A program made the position numbers and the translations under genes. The notes beneath the pieces are model-generated. The model made no database searches. It was not told where the DNA came from and saw nothing but the letters and a program-made list of their open reading frames with translations. A DNA stretch of 25,840 bases from DATJSJ01 sp035504175 (GTDB taxonomy: Bacteria > Pseudomonadota > Alphaproteobacteria > Acetobacterales > Acetobacteraceae). Below are positions 1 through 8,160 of the stretch, piece after piece (within the stretch, counting starts at the first letter, position 1; every line of letters starts with the position of its first letter). Where the stretch lies: the NCBI GenBank assembly GCA_035504175.1, contig DATJSJ010000036.1:1-25840 (forward strand), in the 5' to 3' direction.

Positions 1-2
1 CC

Positions 3-620
3 GGCGTGCCGGTGACCGTGCGCTTGCCGCTCAACGATTGCGGCCACCGTTTCGCCGCCGGGCACCGCATCCGGCTGGCGCTGGCGACGAGCTACTGGCC
101 GCTGGTCTGGCCGGCGCCGACGCCGGTGACCCTGACCGTCCGCCTCGAGGATTGCCAGCTCGACCTGCCGCACCGGCCGGCGGATCCGGGCGATGCGGCG
201 CTCGGCTTCCCGCCGCCGGTGCGGGCGCCGGCGGCACCCACCGCCGTGCTGAATCCGGGTCATGTGCACCGGCGCAGCACGCAGGATCACGTGACCGGCG
301 AGGTCACCTACGTGACCGAGGCCGAAGGCGGGCTGTTCGGCGAGGGCGCGCACCGCTTCGACGAGATCGGCACCGAGGTGGCGCACAGCCTGCGGCGCGA
401 GCTGCGCATCCGCCCCGACGACCCGCTATCGGCCCGCTTCGTGCTGACGCAGCGCTACGACATGGGCCGCGACGGCTGGCGCATCGGGATCGAGACCGAG
501 ACGATGATGACCGCGGATGCGACGAGCTTCCACCTCACGGGGACGCTGCGCGTCGCGGAGAACGGCGCGCCGGTCGCGGAGCGCCGCTGGGCGGACCGCA
601 TCGCCCGCGACCTGGTGTAG
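3..620 (+). CDS. CocE/NonD family hydrolase, C-terminal part (5' end outside window)
   Basis: The reading frame is open from the left edge and stops with TAG at 618-620. It gives about 205 residues of the C-terminal jelly-roll domain of the CocE/NonD (X-Pro dipeptidyl-peptidase C-terminal, PF08530-like) hydrolases. The clearest signature is the G-H-R-I-R-L-A-L-A-T-S-Y-W-P stretch near residues 20-33, typical of this domain. The alpha/beta-hydrolase domain with the catalytic Ser, Asp and His would lie upstream, outside the window. Family members cleave acyl esters or amides, so the substrate cannot be told from this part. It converges on the hybrid kinase gene with a 50-bp gap in which I see no clear terminator. 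The GTG at 6 is internal and should not be taken as the start. Confidence 0.8.
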   Translation, partial: GVPVTVRLPLNDCGHRFAAGHRIRLALATSYWPLVWPAPTPVTLTVRLEDCQLDLPHRPADPGDAALGFPPPVRAPAAPTAVLNPGHVHRRSTQDHVTGEVTYVTEAEGGLFGEGAHRFDEIGTEVAHSLRRELRIRPDDPLSARFVLTQRYDMGRDGWRIGIETETMMTADATSFHLTGTLRVAENGAPVAERRWADRIARDLV

Positions 621-670
621 TCTGAACCGCGCCGGCACCGCGCGACGCGCGACGGGGCGCCCGGCTGACC

Positions 671-3600
671 CTATGCCGCCTCGCCCGGTCGCCTCGCCTT
701 CAGCTCGGCCAGGCGATCGCGCGCCTCCCGGATGGAGACGGTGAGGGCCGCCGAAAGGCTGCGCCCCAGCTCGGCCGCCTCCGGCGTGGCGGTGCGCACG
801 GCGTGCTCGAAGCGGCGCGCCAGGTCGGCGACGCGAATGAAACCCAGCAGGCCGATGCTGCCGCCCAGCTTGTGCACGGAAGCGAGGCTGTCGCCGTCGA
901 ACGCCGCGGCATCGCCGCAGGCGCGCAGGCCGACCAGCACGGCACTGGCACTGGCGACGATGTTTTCCAGATGGGAGATCACCGTCGCCGGATTGAGGCA
1001 GCGGGTGATGGACTCGAACGTCTCGATATCGATCACTGGCAAGTCCGGGCTCGGCGCCTCGCCCTTGCGCGGCGAACGTCGCGCGCGCCCGGCCGAGGCG
1101 TCGCGGGCGGCCTGGTCCAGGATGGCGATCAGGGCGGTCTCGGTGAACGGCTTCGCCAGATGCCCCGTCATGCCGGCTTCGCGGCACTCCCTGATCTGCT
1201 CGGTGAAGACCTGGGCGGTCATCGCCACCACGGGCACCTGGCCGCGTGGGTCGGGAATGGCGCGGATCCGCCTGGTCGCCTCCAGCCCGTCCATGCCGGG
1301 CATCTGGACGTCCATCAGAATGAGATCGAAGCGCTTGCGGATCACCGCCACGATGGCCTCCGCGCCGCCCTTGACGCAGGTGGCGCGGTGACCCGCGACG
1401 CGGACGAAGGACGCCGCGACGTCGAGATTCATGTCGCTGTCGTCGGCGATCAAGACCTCCAGCGCGCCGGTCGAGGGCCGATCCATCGCGATCTCCGGCG
1501 CCCCGGGCAAAGCCTGCGGCATCGGCGAAGGGGCGGGCGCACTCGATGCCGTCAGCGGCAGTTCGAGCGTGAACACGCTGCCGCCGCCGGGATTGTCCGC
1601 GTGCGTCAGCGCTCCCCCCATCATCGTCGCGAGCCGGCCGGAGAGCGCCAGGCCGAGCCCGGCTCCCTCGGCCGAATTCGTCTCCTCGGATCGCATCCGG
1701 CCGAATTCCTGGAACAGGCGGTGCCGCTTCCGGCCCGGTATTCCGACGCCGGTGTCGATGACCTCGAAGCACAGATGCCTGTCGTCGGCTGTCGTGCCCA
1801 CGCGCAGCGTCACCTGCCCCGCCGCGGTGAACTTCACCGCGTTGCCGAGCAGGTTCAGCAGCACCTGCCGGAGCCGCACGGTATCGACCATGACATGCAG
1901 GGGGACCCGGCCGGCAATGACCAGGCCGATGGCGAGCCCCTTTTCCTCCGCCAGCTGGCGGACCAGCTCGAGACAGGCACTGGTGACCAGCCGCAGATCC
2001 GTCACCTCGCCGTGCAGTGCGACGCGCTCCGTCTCGATCTCGGACAGGTCGAGCACGCAATGGATCATCTCCAGCAGGTGCGTGCCGGCACTCAGCATGG
2101 TCTCCACGCGTGCCAGTTGCGACGGCGTCAGGCCGCCTTCCATGCGCAGCAGCCTGGCGTAGCCGATGATCGCGTTCAGCGGCGTGCGCAGCTCGTGACT
2201 CATGCCCGCCAGGAAGCGCGACTTGGCCCGGCTGGCGCGCTCCGCCTCGTCGCGGGCCTCGGTCAGCCGTTCCGCCTGCTGCGCCAGCGCGGCCGTGAGC
2301 CGCCGCGGCTCGGTGACGTCCCAGGTGAGCCCGATCACGCGCACATCCCCGTCATGCGCGCCATGCGTGACCTGGGCGCAGGCGCGCAGATGGTGGACGC
2401 TGCCGTCGTTCCAGATGATGCGGAACTCGGTGTTGAATTGCGCGCCATCGTTGACGGCGTCCAGAAGCGCCTGCTCGGCGGCGGCCAGGTCGTCGGGATG
2501 CAGATGCTTCCGCCACAGCTCGTACGTCCCGGTGCCGTCCTGCGGGGTCAGGCCGTAGAGCCGGTACATCGAGGCGTCCCAGACCAGGACGTCCTGCATG
2601 ACGTTGTAGTCCCAGATTCCGACGCCGCCGCCGGTGGTGGCGAGGAAGACGCGCTCGGTCGCTTCCCGCAGCGCGGCCTGCTCGGCCGCACGTTCGGTGA
2701 AGTCGCGCATGACCTTGGCGAAGCCGCGCAGCTCGCCGGCATCGTCGCGGATCGCACTGATCGCGACATGCACGTAGATGCGGCTCCCATCCTTGCGCAC
2801 CCGCCATCCCTCGGCGGTGAAGCTGCCGGCCTCGCGGGCCCGATCGAGCTGCAGCGTGGGCAGGTCGGCCGCGCGATCTTCCGGGGTGAAGAAGACGGAA
2901 TAGTGCGCGCCGATGATGTTGTCGGGCGCGTAGCCCTTGATCCGCTCGGCGGCGTTGCTCCAGCTCGCCACCCGGCCGTCGGGATCGAGCTGGATGATCG
3001 CGACCTCGGTGAGACTTTCGAGCAGCAGGCGATTGCGTTCCTCGCTCTCCCGCAGGGCCGCTGTCTTGCCCTGGATTTCAGCATCCTTGGCCGCGATCAG
3101 CGCCTTCGTGATGCTCTTGGCGATCGCGTGGCCGAGGCGTTCCGCATCGATGGTGGCTTTGGTGATGTAGTCGCTGGCGCCTGACTGCAATGCGTCTACG
3201 GCGACTGCCACACTGCTGTTTCCGGCCAGAAGAATGACCGGCGTGATCTTGTCCCTGGCGCGGATGCGCGCGAGTACGTCGAGACCGTCGGTTCCGGGAA
3301 GTCCGTGCTCGAGCAGGACGGCCAGGAATGTTTCCGCCTCCATGCGCGCCAATCCGTCCGCGCCGCTGGCGGCTTCGACGATCCGCAGCGAGCGGTACTC
3401 CGATCGTGCCAGCAGGCGGATGCAGTTCTTCCGGTGGTCCGGATTGCCGTCGATGATCAGGATCGGTCGGGATTCCGGGTCCGCGCACCGGAATGCTGCC
3501 TCGTTCTGGGCGATCGCGGCCGTGATGGCGGCGTGCAGCCGGCCGCCGCCTGCGTTCGCCTTGTCGATGTAGTTGTTGGCGCCCCCGGCGAGCGCCGCGG

Positions 3601-3883
3601 CCGCGACGTCGGCTCGCTCCTGCCCGGTCAGCATGACGATCGGGATGTATTTCAGCCGGTGGCGGATTGCCGCCAGGATCGCCAGGCCGTCGCATCCGGG
3701 GAGCGAGTAGTCCAGGATGACGCAGGAGAAGCTGCCGCGCTCCAGCATCGCCAGACCCTCGGCGCCGTCATTCGCGACGGTGCAGTTGTATCGGCAGTCC
3801 GGAACCGCCGAAAGCATCCTGCAATACAGCTCGGCGTCGTCCGGCGAATCGTCGATGATCAGGAGGTCAATTTTGTCGAGCAT
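671..3883 (-). CDS. Hybrid sensor histidine kinase, REC-REC-PAS-PAS-HisKA-HATPase-REC-HPt
   Basis: This 1070-residue protein appears cytoplasmic: no membrane segment is visible. The order is REC1 (about 5-125, acceptor D58, acidic pair D11/D12, K108), REC2 (about 140-260), PAS1 (about 283-398), PAS2 (about 410-528), a short coiled linker, and HisKA with H563 in M-S-H-E-L-R-T-P-L-N. The HATPase follows (N-box near N677-N681, D-T-G-V-G-I at 710-715, G-A-G-L-G-L near 740-745). REC3 has D858 in L-M-D-V-Q-M-P-G. A C-terminal HPt has H1004 in H-K-L-G-G-S-I-G. This is a complete His-Asp-His phosphorelay chain in one chain, preceded by two input receivers. REC2 is degenerate: E192 replaces the acceptor Asp, G146 one of the acidic pair and A220 the conserved Thr/Ser. 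ATG at 3883 is the start; no strong Shine-Dalgarno is seen. It lies downstream of a response regulator on the same strand after a 260-bp gap (3884-4143) in which I identify nothing, so it may have its own promoter. Confidence 0.93.
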   Translation of the reverse strand: MLDKIDLLIIDDSPDDAELYCRMLSAVPDCRYNCTVANDGAEGLAMLERGSFSCVILDYSLPGCDGLAILAAIRHRLKYIPIVMLTGQERADVAAAALAGGANNYIDKANAGGGRLHAAITAAIAQNEAAFRCADPESRPILIIDGNPDHRKNCIRLLARSEYRSLRIVEAASGADGLARMEAETFLAVLLEHGLPGTDGLDVLARIRARDKITPVILLAGNSSVAVAVDALQSGASDYITKATIDAERLGHAIAKSITKALIAAKDAEIQGKTAALRESEERNRLLLESLTEVAIIQLDPDGRVASWSNAAERIKGYAPDNIIGAHYSVFFTPEDRAADLPTLQLDRAREAGSFTAEGWRVRKDGSRIYVHVAISAIRDDAGELRGFAKVMRDFTERAAEQAALREATERVFLATTGGGVGIWDYNVMQDVLVWDASMYRLYGLTPQDGTGTYELWRKHLHPDDLAAAEQALLDAVNDGAQFNTEFRIIWNDGSVHHLRACAQVTHGAHDGDVRVIGLTWDVTEPRRLTAALAQQAERLTEARDEAERASRAKSRFLAGMSHELRTPLNAIIGYARLLRMEGGLTPSQLARVETMLSAGTHLLEMIHCVLDLSEIETERVALHGEVTDLRLVTSACLELVRQLAEEKGLAIGLVIAGRVPLHVMVDTVRLRQVLLNLLGNAVKFTAAGQVTLRVGTTADDRHLCFEVIDTGVGIPGRKRHRLFQEFGRMRSEETNSAEGAGLGLALSGRLATMMGGALTHADNPGGGSVFTLELPLTASSAPAPSPMPQALPGAPEIAMDRPSTGALEVLIADDSDMNLDVAASFVRVAGHRATCVKGGAEAIVAVIRKRFDLILMDVQMPGMDGLEATRRIRAIPDPRGQVPVVAMTAQVFTEQIRECREAGMTGHLAKPFTETALIAILDQAARDASAGRARRSPRKGEAPSPDLPVIDIETFESITRCLNPATVISHLENIVASASAVLVGLRACGDAAAFDGDSLASVHKLGGSIGLLGFIRVADLARRFEHAVRTATPEAAELGRSLSAALTVSIREARDRLAELKARRPGEAA

Positions 3884-4143
3884 CGACTGGGTTCATTCTC
3901 GCTTCGGCGTTGCGGGTTGCGACTCTGCTCTGCGATCAGGTTCGCGGCCTCGGGTCGCGATCCCCGGCGCTGCACCGGACGTCCGTCCTGCGTCGCCCGG
4001 CACTGCGACGGCCGGTGATGCGGCTGGAAGCCCGATTTCCGCCAGAGCCAGGGCGCGCGTGGATCGGGTGGCGACGGCTTGAGGCCGAGGGCATCGCTTT
4101 GGCGCCAACCGCTGGCTGTCGGGTCGATTGACGGCCCGATCCG

Positions 4144-4596
4144 TCAGGCCGGCTGCATCCGGGGCGGAAGGATGGCGACGCCGAACCAGTAGTCCTTCAT
4201 GGTTCGAATTGCCGCCGTCAGGCCATCGAAACTGACCGGCTTCTGGATGTAGCTGTTGGCGCCGGCGGCGTAGCACGCTTCGATGTCCCGACTGTCCGTC
4301 GAGGTCGTGAGTACGACGACCGGGATGGAGCGCAGTTTGGAGTCCTTCTTGATGGTCTCGAGGACATGGCGCCCGTCGATGCCGGGCATGTTGAGATCAA
4401 GCAGGATGAGATCGGGATTTCGCCTGGCCGCGCCATTCGGGTCGTCGCCCTCGCCGTGCAGATGATCAAGCGCCTCCTGCCCCGATCGGCACCACTCTAT
4501 CGGGTTCATGAAGTGGTTTTTCTTGAGGCTGCGCAGGGTCGCCTCGTAGTCATCCTGGTTGTCCTCGACGAGCATGATCTGGATGGGCTCGGACAT
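4144..4596 (-). CDS. Single-domain response regulator (Rcp1-type CheY-like)
   Basis: The 150-residue protein is one receiver domain with no output domain. The acidic residues E11/D12, acceptor D67 in L-I-L-L-D-L-N-M-P-G, T97 and K119 in I-Q-K-P are all present, so it should be phosphorylatable. The L-D-L-N-M-P-G-x-D-G and Y-I-Q-K-P-V-S-F forms, and an insertion of about 10 residues between helix 2 and strand 3 (around residues 48-60), are typical of the Rcp1 group that partners phytochrome-like kinases. Its ATG lies 3 bp after the stop of the upstream kinase. A strong AGGAGG sits 8 nt before the ATG, inside the last codons of the kinase gene, which suggests coupled translation. It is the likely direct phosphate acceptor of that kinase and may shuttle phosphate to the hybrid kinase downstream; the latter is inference. 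Confidence 0.92.
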   Translation of the reverse strand: MSEPIQIMLVEDNQDDYEATLRSLKKNHFMNPIEWCRSGQEALDHLHGEGDDPNGAARRNPDLILLDLNMPGIDGRHVLETIKKDSKLRSIPVVVLTTSTDSRDIEACYAAGANSYIQKPVSFDGLTAAIRTMKDYWFGVAILPPRMQPA

Positions 4597-4599
4597 GAC

Positions 4600-6108
4600 T
4601 CAGGCCTCCTGGGGGGACTGGATTGAGAAGTAGAACGTGGTGCCCTGACCGGGCTCGGAGTCGAGCCAGATTTCGCCACCATGCCGCTCGACGATTTTCT
4701 TCACGAACGTCAGCCCGACCCCGGTCCCCTTCGCCTTGTCGTCTTCATAATTCAATCGCTTGAAGATGCGAAAGATGTCCTGATGGAATCGTCGCTCGAT
4801 TCCGATCCCGTTGTCGCGCACGAAATAGGCGCGCTTGCCGTCGCGCTCGGAGCAGCCGATCTCGATGCGCTTGTCCGGCTTGTCGTTGTACTTGACGGCG
4901 TTCGTGATCAGATTGCGGAACACCTCGGTGATGCGCGGCAGGTCGCAGACGATCCTCGGAAGCGGCGCCGGCACGACGATGGTCGCATGCGCCTCCTCCA
5001 AGGTGTGTTCCAGTGTCAGCGCGATGTCGGCGATCACGTCGTTCAGGTCGGTCTCCTGCAGCGCCAGCGCCTGCCGGCCGAGGCGGGAGAAATACAGCAG
5101 GTCGTTGACCAGCCGCTCCATGCGCTCGCAGAGATAGGTGATGCGGGAGAGACGCCGGACGCCGGACTCGCCGAGGGCGGCCTCGAAATCCTCCTTCAGG
5201 AACAGCGCGTTGTTGCTGAGGCCGCGCAGCGGCTCCTTCAGGTCGTGCGAGGCGATGTAGGCGAAATCGTCCAGCTCCTGGTTGCTGCGCGACAGCGCGG
5301 CGATATAGGCCTCGATCGCCGCCTCCGCCTGCTTCCGCTCGGAGATGTCGCGCACGGTGCCGACGAACAGCCGCTTACCCGCCACGTTCATCTCGCTGAC
5401 GCCGAGTTCCATCGGGAACTCGCTGCCGCCCTTGCGCATGGCGCGCATTTCGCGCACCGCGCCGAGGACCGTCGCCGCCCCGGTTCGCATGTAGTTGCGG
5501 AGGTAGCCGCCGTGCTCCGCGCGGTAGGGCTCGGGCATCAGCATGCTGACGTTGCGGCCGATCACCTCTTCGGGCTGGTAGCCGAATATCCGCACCGCGG
5601 CGGGGTTGAACGTCTCGATCACCCCGGTCTCGTCGATGGTGATCAGGCCGTCGAGGACGGTGTCCATCACCGCCTGCGTCCGGGCCGCTTCCGTCCTGGC
5701 CCGCTCCTCGGCGTCCTTGCGCTCGGTGATGTCGCGGATCGTGCCGACGAACATCAGCGCGTCGCCGATCTGCAGCCGGTTGACGCCGAGCTCCATCGGA
5801 AAGACGCTGCCGTCGCGGCGCCGGCCGGCAACCTCGCGGCCCGAACCGATGATCTTCGCCGCTCCGGTCTCCCGGGAACTGTCGAGATACTGGTCGTGCC
5901 CGGAACAGTACGGCTCGGGCATCAGCATCCCGACGTTCTGACCGATCACCTCGTCGATCCGGTAGCCGAAGATGCGCTCGGCGGCCGGGTTGAAGGCGCG
6001 GATCTCTCCCTCGCTGTCGATGACGATCAGCCCGTCGATGACGGTGTCCATGACGCATTGGAGGGAACGCAACAAGGCGCGACCTTTCCGGCAGAGGGCT
6101 GGCGCCAC
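4600..6108 (-). CDS. PAS-PAS sensor histidine kinase with FixL-like haem-pocket residues
   Basis: The 502-residue protein has no visible membrane segment. It has two similar PAS domains (about 16-130 and 145-258), a short helix, HisKA with H288 in A-S-H-D-L-K-E-P-L, and a HATPase. The HATPase has N-box N-L-I-T-N-A-V-K-Y at 399-407, D-N-G-I-G-I at 432-437 and G-T-G-V-G-L at 461-466. The D-L-K-E-P-L form of the H-box matches phytochrome-type kinases. Both PAS domains contain the M-L-M-P-E-P-Y motif of FixL. Each also has a His followed 20 residues later by an Arg (H71/R91 and H199/R219), the spacing of the haem-ligating His and the O2-contacting Arg in FixL. Haem binding is inferred. The frame begins at a GTG with no clear Shine-Dalgarno; ATG at 6051 (residue 20) and two TTG codons are possible later starts, but 6051 would cut into PAS1. 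The 237-bp region 6109-6345 upstream shows no convincing promoter. Confidence 0.92.
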   Translation of the reverse strand: MAPALCRKGRALLRSLQCVMDTVIDGLIVIDSEGEIRAFNPAAERIFGYRIDEVIGQNVGMLMPEPYCSGHDQYLDSSRETGAAKIIGSGREVAGRRRDGSVFPMELGVNRLQIGDALMFVGTIRDITERKDAEERARTEAARTQAVMDTVLDGLITIDETGVIETFNPAAVRIFGYQPEEVIGRNVSMLMPEPYRAEHGGYLRNYMRTGAATVLGAVREMRAMRKGGSEFPMELGVSEMNVAGKRLFVGTVRDISERKQAEAAIEAYIAALSRSNQELDDFAYIASHDLKEPLRGLSNNALFLKEDFEAALGESGVRRLSRITYLCERMERLVNDLLYFSRLGRQALALQETDLNDVIADIALTLEHTLEEAHATIVVPAPLPRIVCDLPRITEVFRNLITNAVKYNDKPDKRIEIGCSERDGKRAYFVRDNGIGIERRFHQDIFRIFKRLNYEDDKAKGTGVGLTFVKKIVERHGGEIWLDSEPGQGTTFYFSIQSPQEA

Positions 6109-6345
6109 CGTCCCGCGAACGGCGGTGGTGCCAACCCGGTGTGGTCGCGCGCGATCACACGCGGCGCGCGGTCCCGATACGGTGATGAACGGGCAGACAG
6201 TCGCATGCCGTTGGTTAACGACGGATGAACATGTCGCGGCGGATGGTCCGCACCCGGCGCGTCGTCCGGGACCGGTGGGCCGAAGCGGCCGGCTGCCGCC
6301 TGCCGCTCTGCCGGCGATCCGGGAAGCCGCCTCCCGGCGCGCGGG

Positions 6346-7282
6346 TCAGCCGGTCCCCTCCGGTCCGGCGCCGCAGACCAGGGCGCAGACCCGTTGCCCG
6401 GGGCGCGGCGCGACCGCGCCGCTGCGCAGGGCGGCAACCGCCGCGGCGCCGCTGGGGTCGGCCGCCAGGCCCAGCTCGAACCACAGCCACCGCGCGGCGT
6501 CGAGCATGGCGGCATCCTCGACCAGCACGATGCCGTCGAGCGCATCGCGCAGGATCGCGAAGACGCGCTCATCCGTGCGGGCGCAGGCCAGGGTCGGAAC
6601 GCCGGTGGTGACGGACGGAAGCGTCACCACCTGGCCCGCGGCCAGCGCGGCGTGCAGCGTGGGCGAGCCGACCGGTTCGACGCCGACGATACGCGCCGCG
6701 GGATGCCGCGCCCGGATCACGGTCGCGATCCCGGCGGCGAGACCGCCGCCGCCGATCGCGACCACGAACAGCTCCGGGTCCGGGAAGTCTTCGAGGATCT
6801 CCAGCGCGACCGTGCCCTGGCCGGCGACGATCGCGGGGTCGGCGAAGGGATGGAAATAGACCGCGCCGCGCGCGGTGGCGAAATCCCGCGCAACGCGGTC
6901 CGCCTCGTCCCACACGGATCCGGCGATGCGCGTCTGCGCGCCCCAGGCGGCGAGCTTCGCCTGCTTCGCGGGCGAGGCATTGTCCGGCAGGAACACCGTC
7001 ACCGGCACGCCGGCGATGTGGCCGGCGCGCGCGACGGCCAGCCCGTGATTGCCGCCGGAGGCGGTGACGATGCCGTGCGCGAGCTGCGCGCGGGGTGGTC
7101 AGCAGGCGGTTCATCGCGCCGCGCGCCTTGAACGAGCCGCTGACCTGCAGGCATTCGAGCTTCAGCCGGAGATCGAATGCGCCGATCGGATGCAGGGCGT
7201 GTTCGACGCGCATCAGCGGCGTGCGCCGCACATGCGCGCCGATCCGCCGTGCCGCGGCCTCGACGTCCGCGAGCCCGATCAT
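6346..7282 (-). pseudogene. Threonine/serine dehydratase-like PLP enzyme, frameshifted
   Basis: Two overlapping frames together encode a fold-type II PLP enzyme of about 311 residues, the usual size of a Ser/Thr dehydratase. The first part (ATG at 7282) has the lysine loop G-S-F-K-A-R-G-A-M-N with K52. The second part carries the PLP-contact motif S-G-G-N-H-G, the phosphate-binding glycine loop G-G-G-G-L-A-A-G and a normal C-terminus ending with TGA at 6346-6348. The switch lies at about 7084-7095, in a GGGG and GCGC run. One base too many there puts the rest out of frame; removing one base restores M-N-R-L-L-T-T-R-A-Q-L-A-H-G-I-V-T-A-S-G-G. A sequencing or assembly error is as likely as a real mutation, because both halves look under selection. 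Family members deaminate threonine, serine or 3-hydroxyaspartate; which one cannot be told. It follows the racemase-fold gene after 178 bp, so membership of the operon is uncertain. Confidence 0.85.
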
Positions 7283-7460
7283 GGGCCGGCCGACCCGGTC
7301 CGTGGTGCCGGCCGTGCCCTCATGCAGCGGCGCCTTCCCGGCATGACCACGTCTCCCGCGACCGGCGAATGAGCCGCATCTCCTGACCTGCGGCGGTCTT
7401 CCCGGCGGGACGGCCGGCGGCGGCTGGGGCGCGGCACGTTGCCCGACCCGTGCGGCAATC

Positions 7461-8126
7461 CTATCCGGCGGTCGTCCGGTCGAGGCAGGCGCGCAGCTTC
7501 GCGACCGCCGTGTCCGGGCTGGTGAGCACCGGGCGGCCCAGGCTGGCCTCGACCGCCGCCTTGGCCCGCGCGGTCGAGAAATGCGCGAGCATCACGGTGG
7601 AACAATGCGCGAGGCGCGGCGCCGCCTCGGCGAGCAGGCGGTCGTGCCCGGCGAGGTCGCCGCCGGCCAGCGCGGCGCGGGCCGGGCCGAGGCAGAGGGT
7701 TTCGATCACGGCGCCGGAGTCGCGGCGCCTCGCCTCGTCGCGGAACTCCTCCTCCATCGACGCGACCGCCGGCGCGAAGGTGGCGAGCATGCCCACGCAC
7801 CCGCCGGACTCCAGCGCCCGCTCGAACATCGCCTCGTTCGGCTTCAATACCGGGATCGGCAATACTTTTGCGGCGGCCTCGATCGCCTCGCCGAAGGCCG
7901 AGCAGGTGAACAGGATGCCGTCAGCACCCGCCTGCCACGAATAGCGCGCGAGGGTCATCATCCGGTCCGACATCGCCGGCGTCAGCGCGCCGGCGGCTTC
8001 GCGGTCGCCGGACAGCGAGTCGTCGAGCAGGTTGACGAGCGTCGCCTCGGGCCATTGCTGCCGGAACGCCTCCTGCACCGGCGCGACCGCGGCGGTGACG
8101 GCGTGGATCAGCGCGATGCGCGGCAT
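7461..8126 (-). CDS. Aspartate/glutamate racemase-fold protein, single catalytic-type cysteine
   Basis: The 221-residue protein matches the Asp/Glu/hydantoin racemase superfamily in length and layout. The first active-site region is present as I-L-F-T-C-S-A-F-G with C75. The second region, normally L-G-C-T-x-x-P in two-cysteine racemases, reads V-M-L-A-H-F-S-T-A with H183 at the place of the Cys. Two-base racemisation by two cysteines is therefore unlikely. Relatives with only one of the two cysteines include arylmalonate decarboxylase, so a lyase, decarboxylase or isomerase is possible. Start ATG at 8126 has GGAG 8 nt upstream. It follows the GntR gene by 34 bp and is most likely co-transcribed with the sugar operon. 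Substrate unknown. Confidence 0.8.
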   Translation of the reverse strand: MPRIALIHAVTAAVAPVQEAFRQQWPEATLVNLLDDSLSGDREAAGALTPAMSDRMMTLARYSWQAGADGILFTCSAFGEAIEAAAKVLPIPVLKPNEAMFERALESGGCVGMLATFAPAVASMEEEFRDEARRRDSGAVIETLCLGPARAALAGGDLAGHDRLLAEAAPRLAHCSTVMLAHFSTARAKAAVEASLGRPVLTSPDTAVAKLRACLDRTTAG

Positions 8127-8160
8127 GGTCGGATCTCCGCAAAGGGCCGGCGCGCCGGAA

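Noticed and set aside
621..670. Possible bidirectional terminator between the convergent hydrolase and hybrid-kinase genes
   Set aside because: GC-rich short repeats only; no stable stem with a T-run on either strand.
803..3184. Long plus-strand open frame (about 790 codons) opposite the hybrid kinase
   Set aside because: No family motifs, Arg/Gln/His-rich composition, and a clear kinase on the other strand with ordered domains. It is a high-GC shadow.
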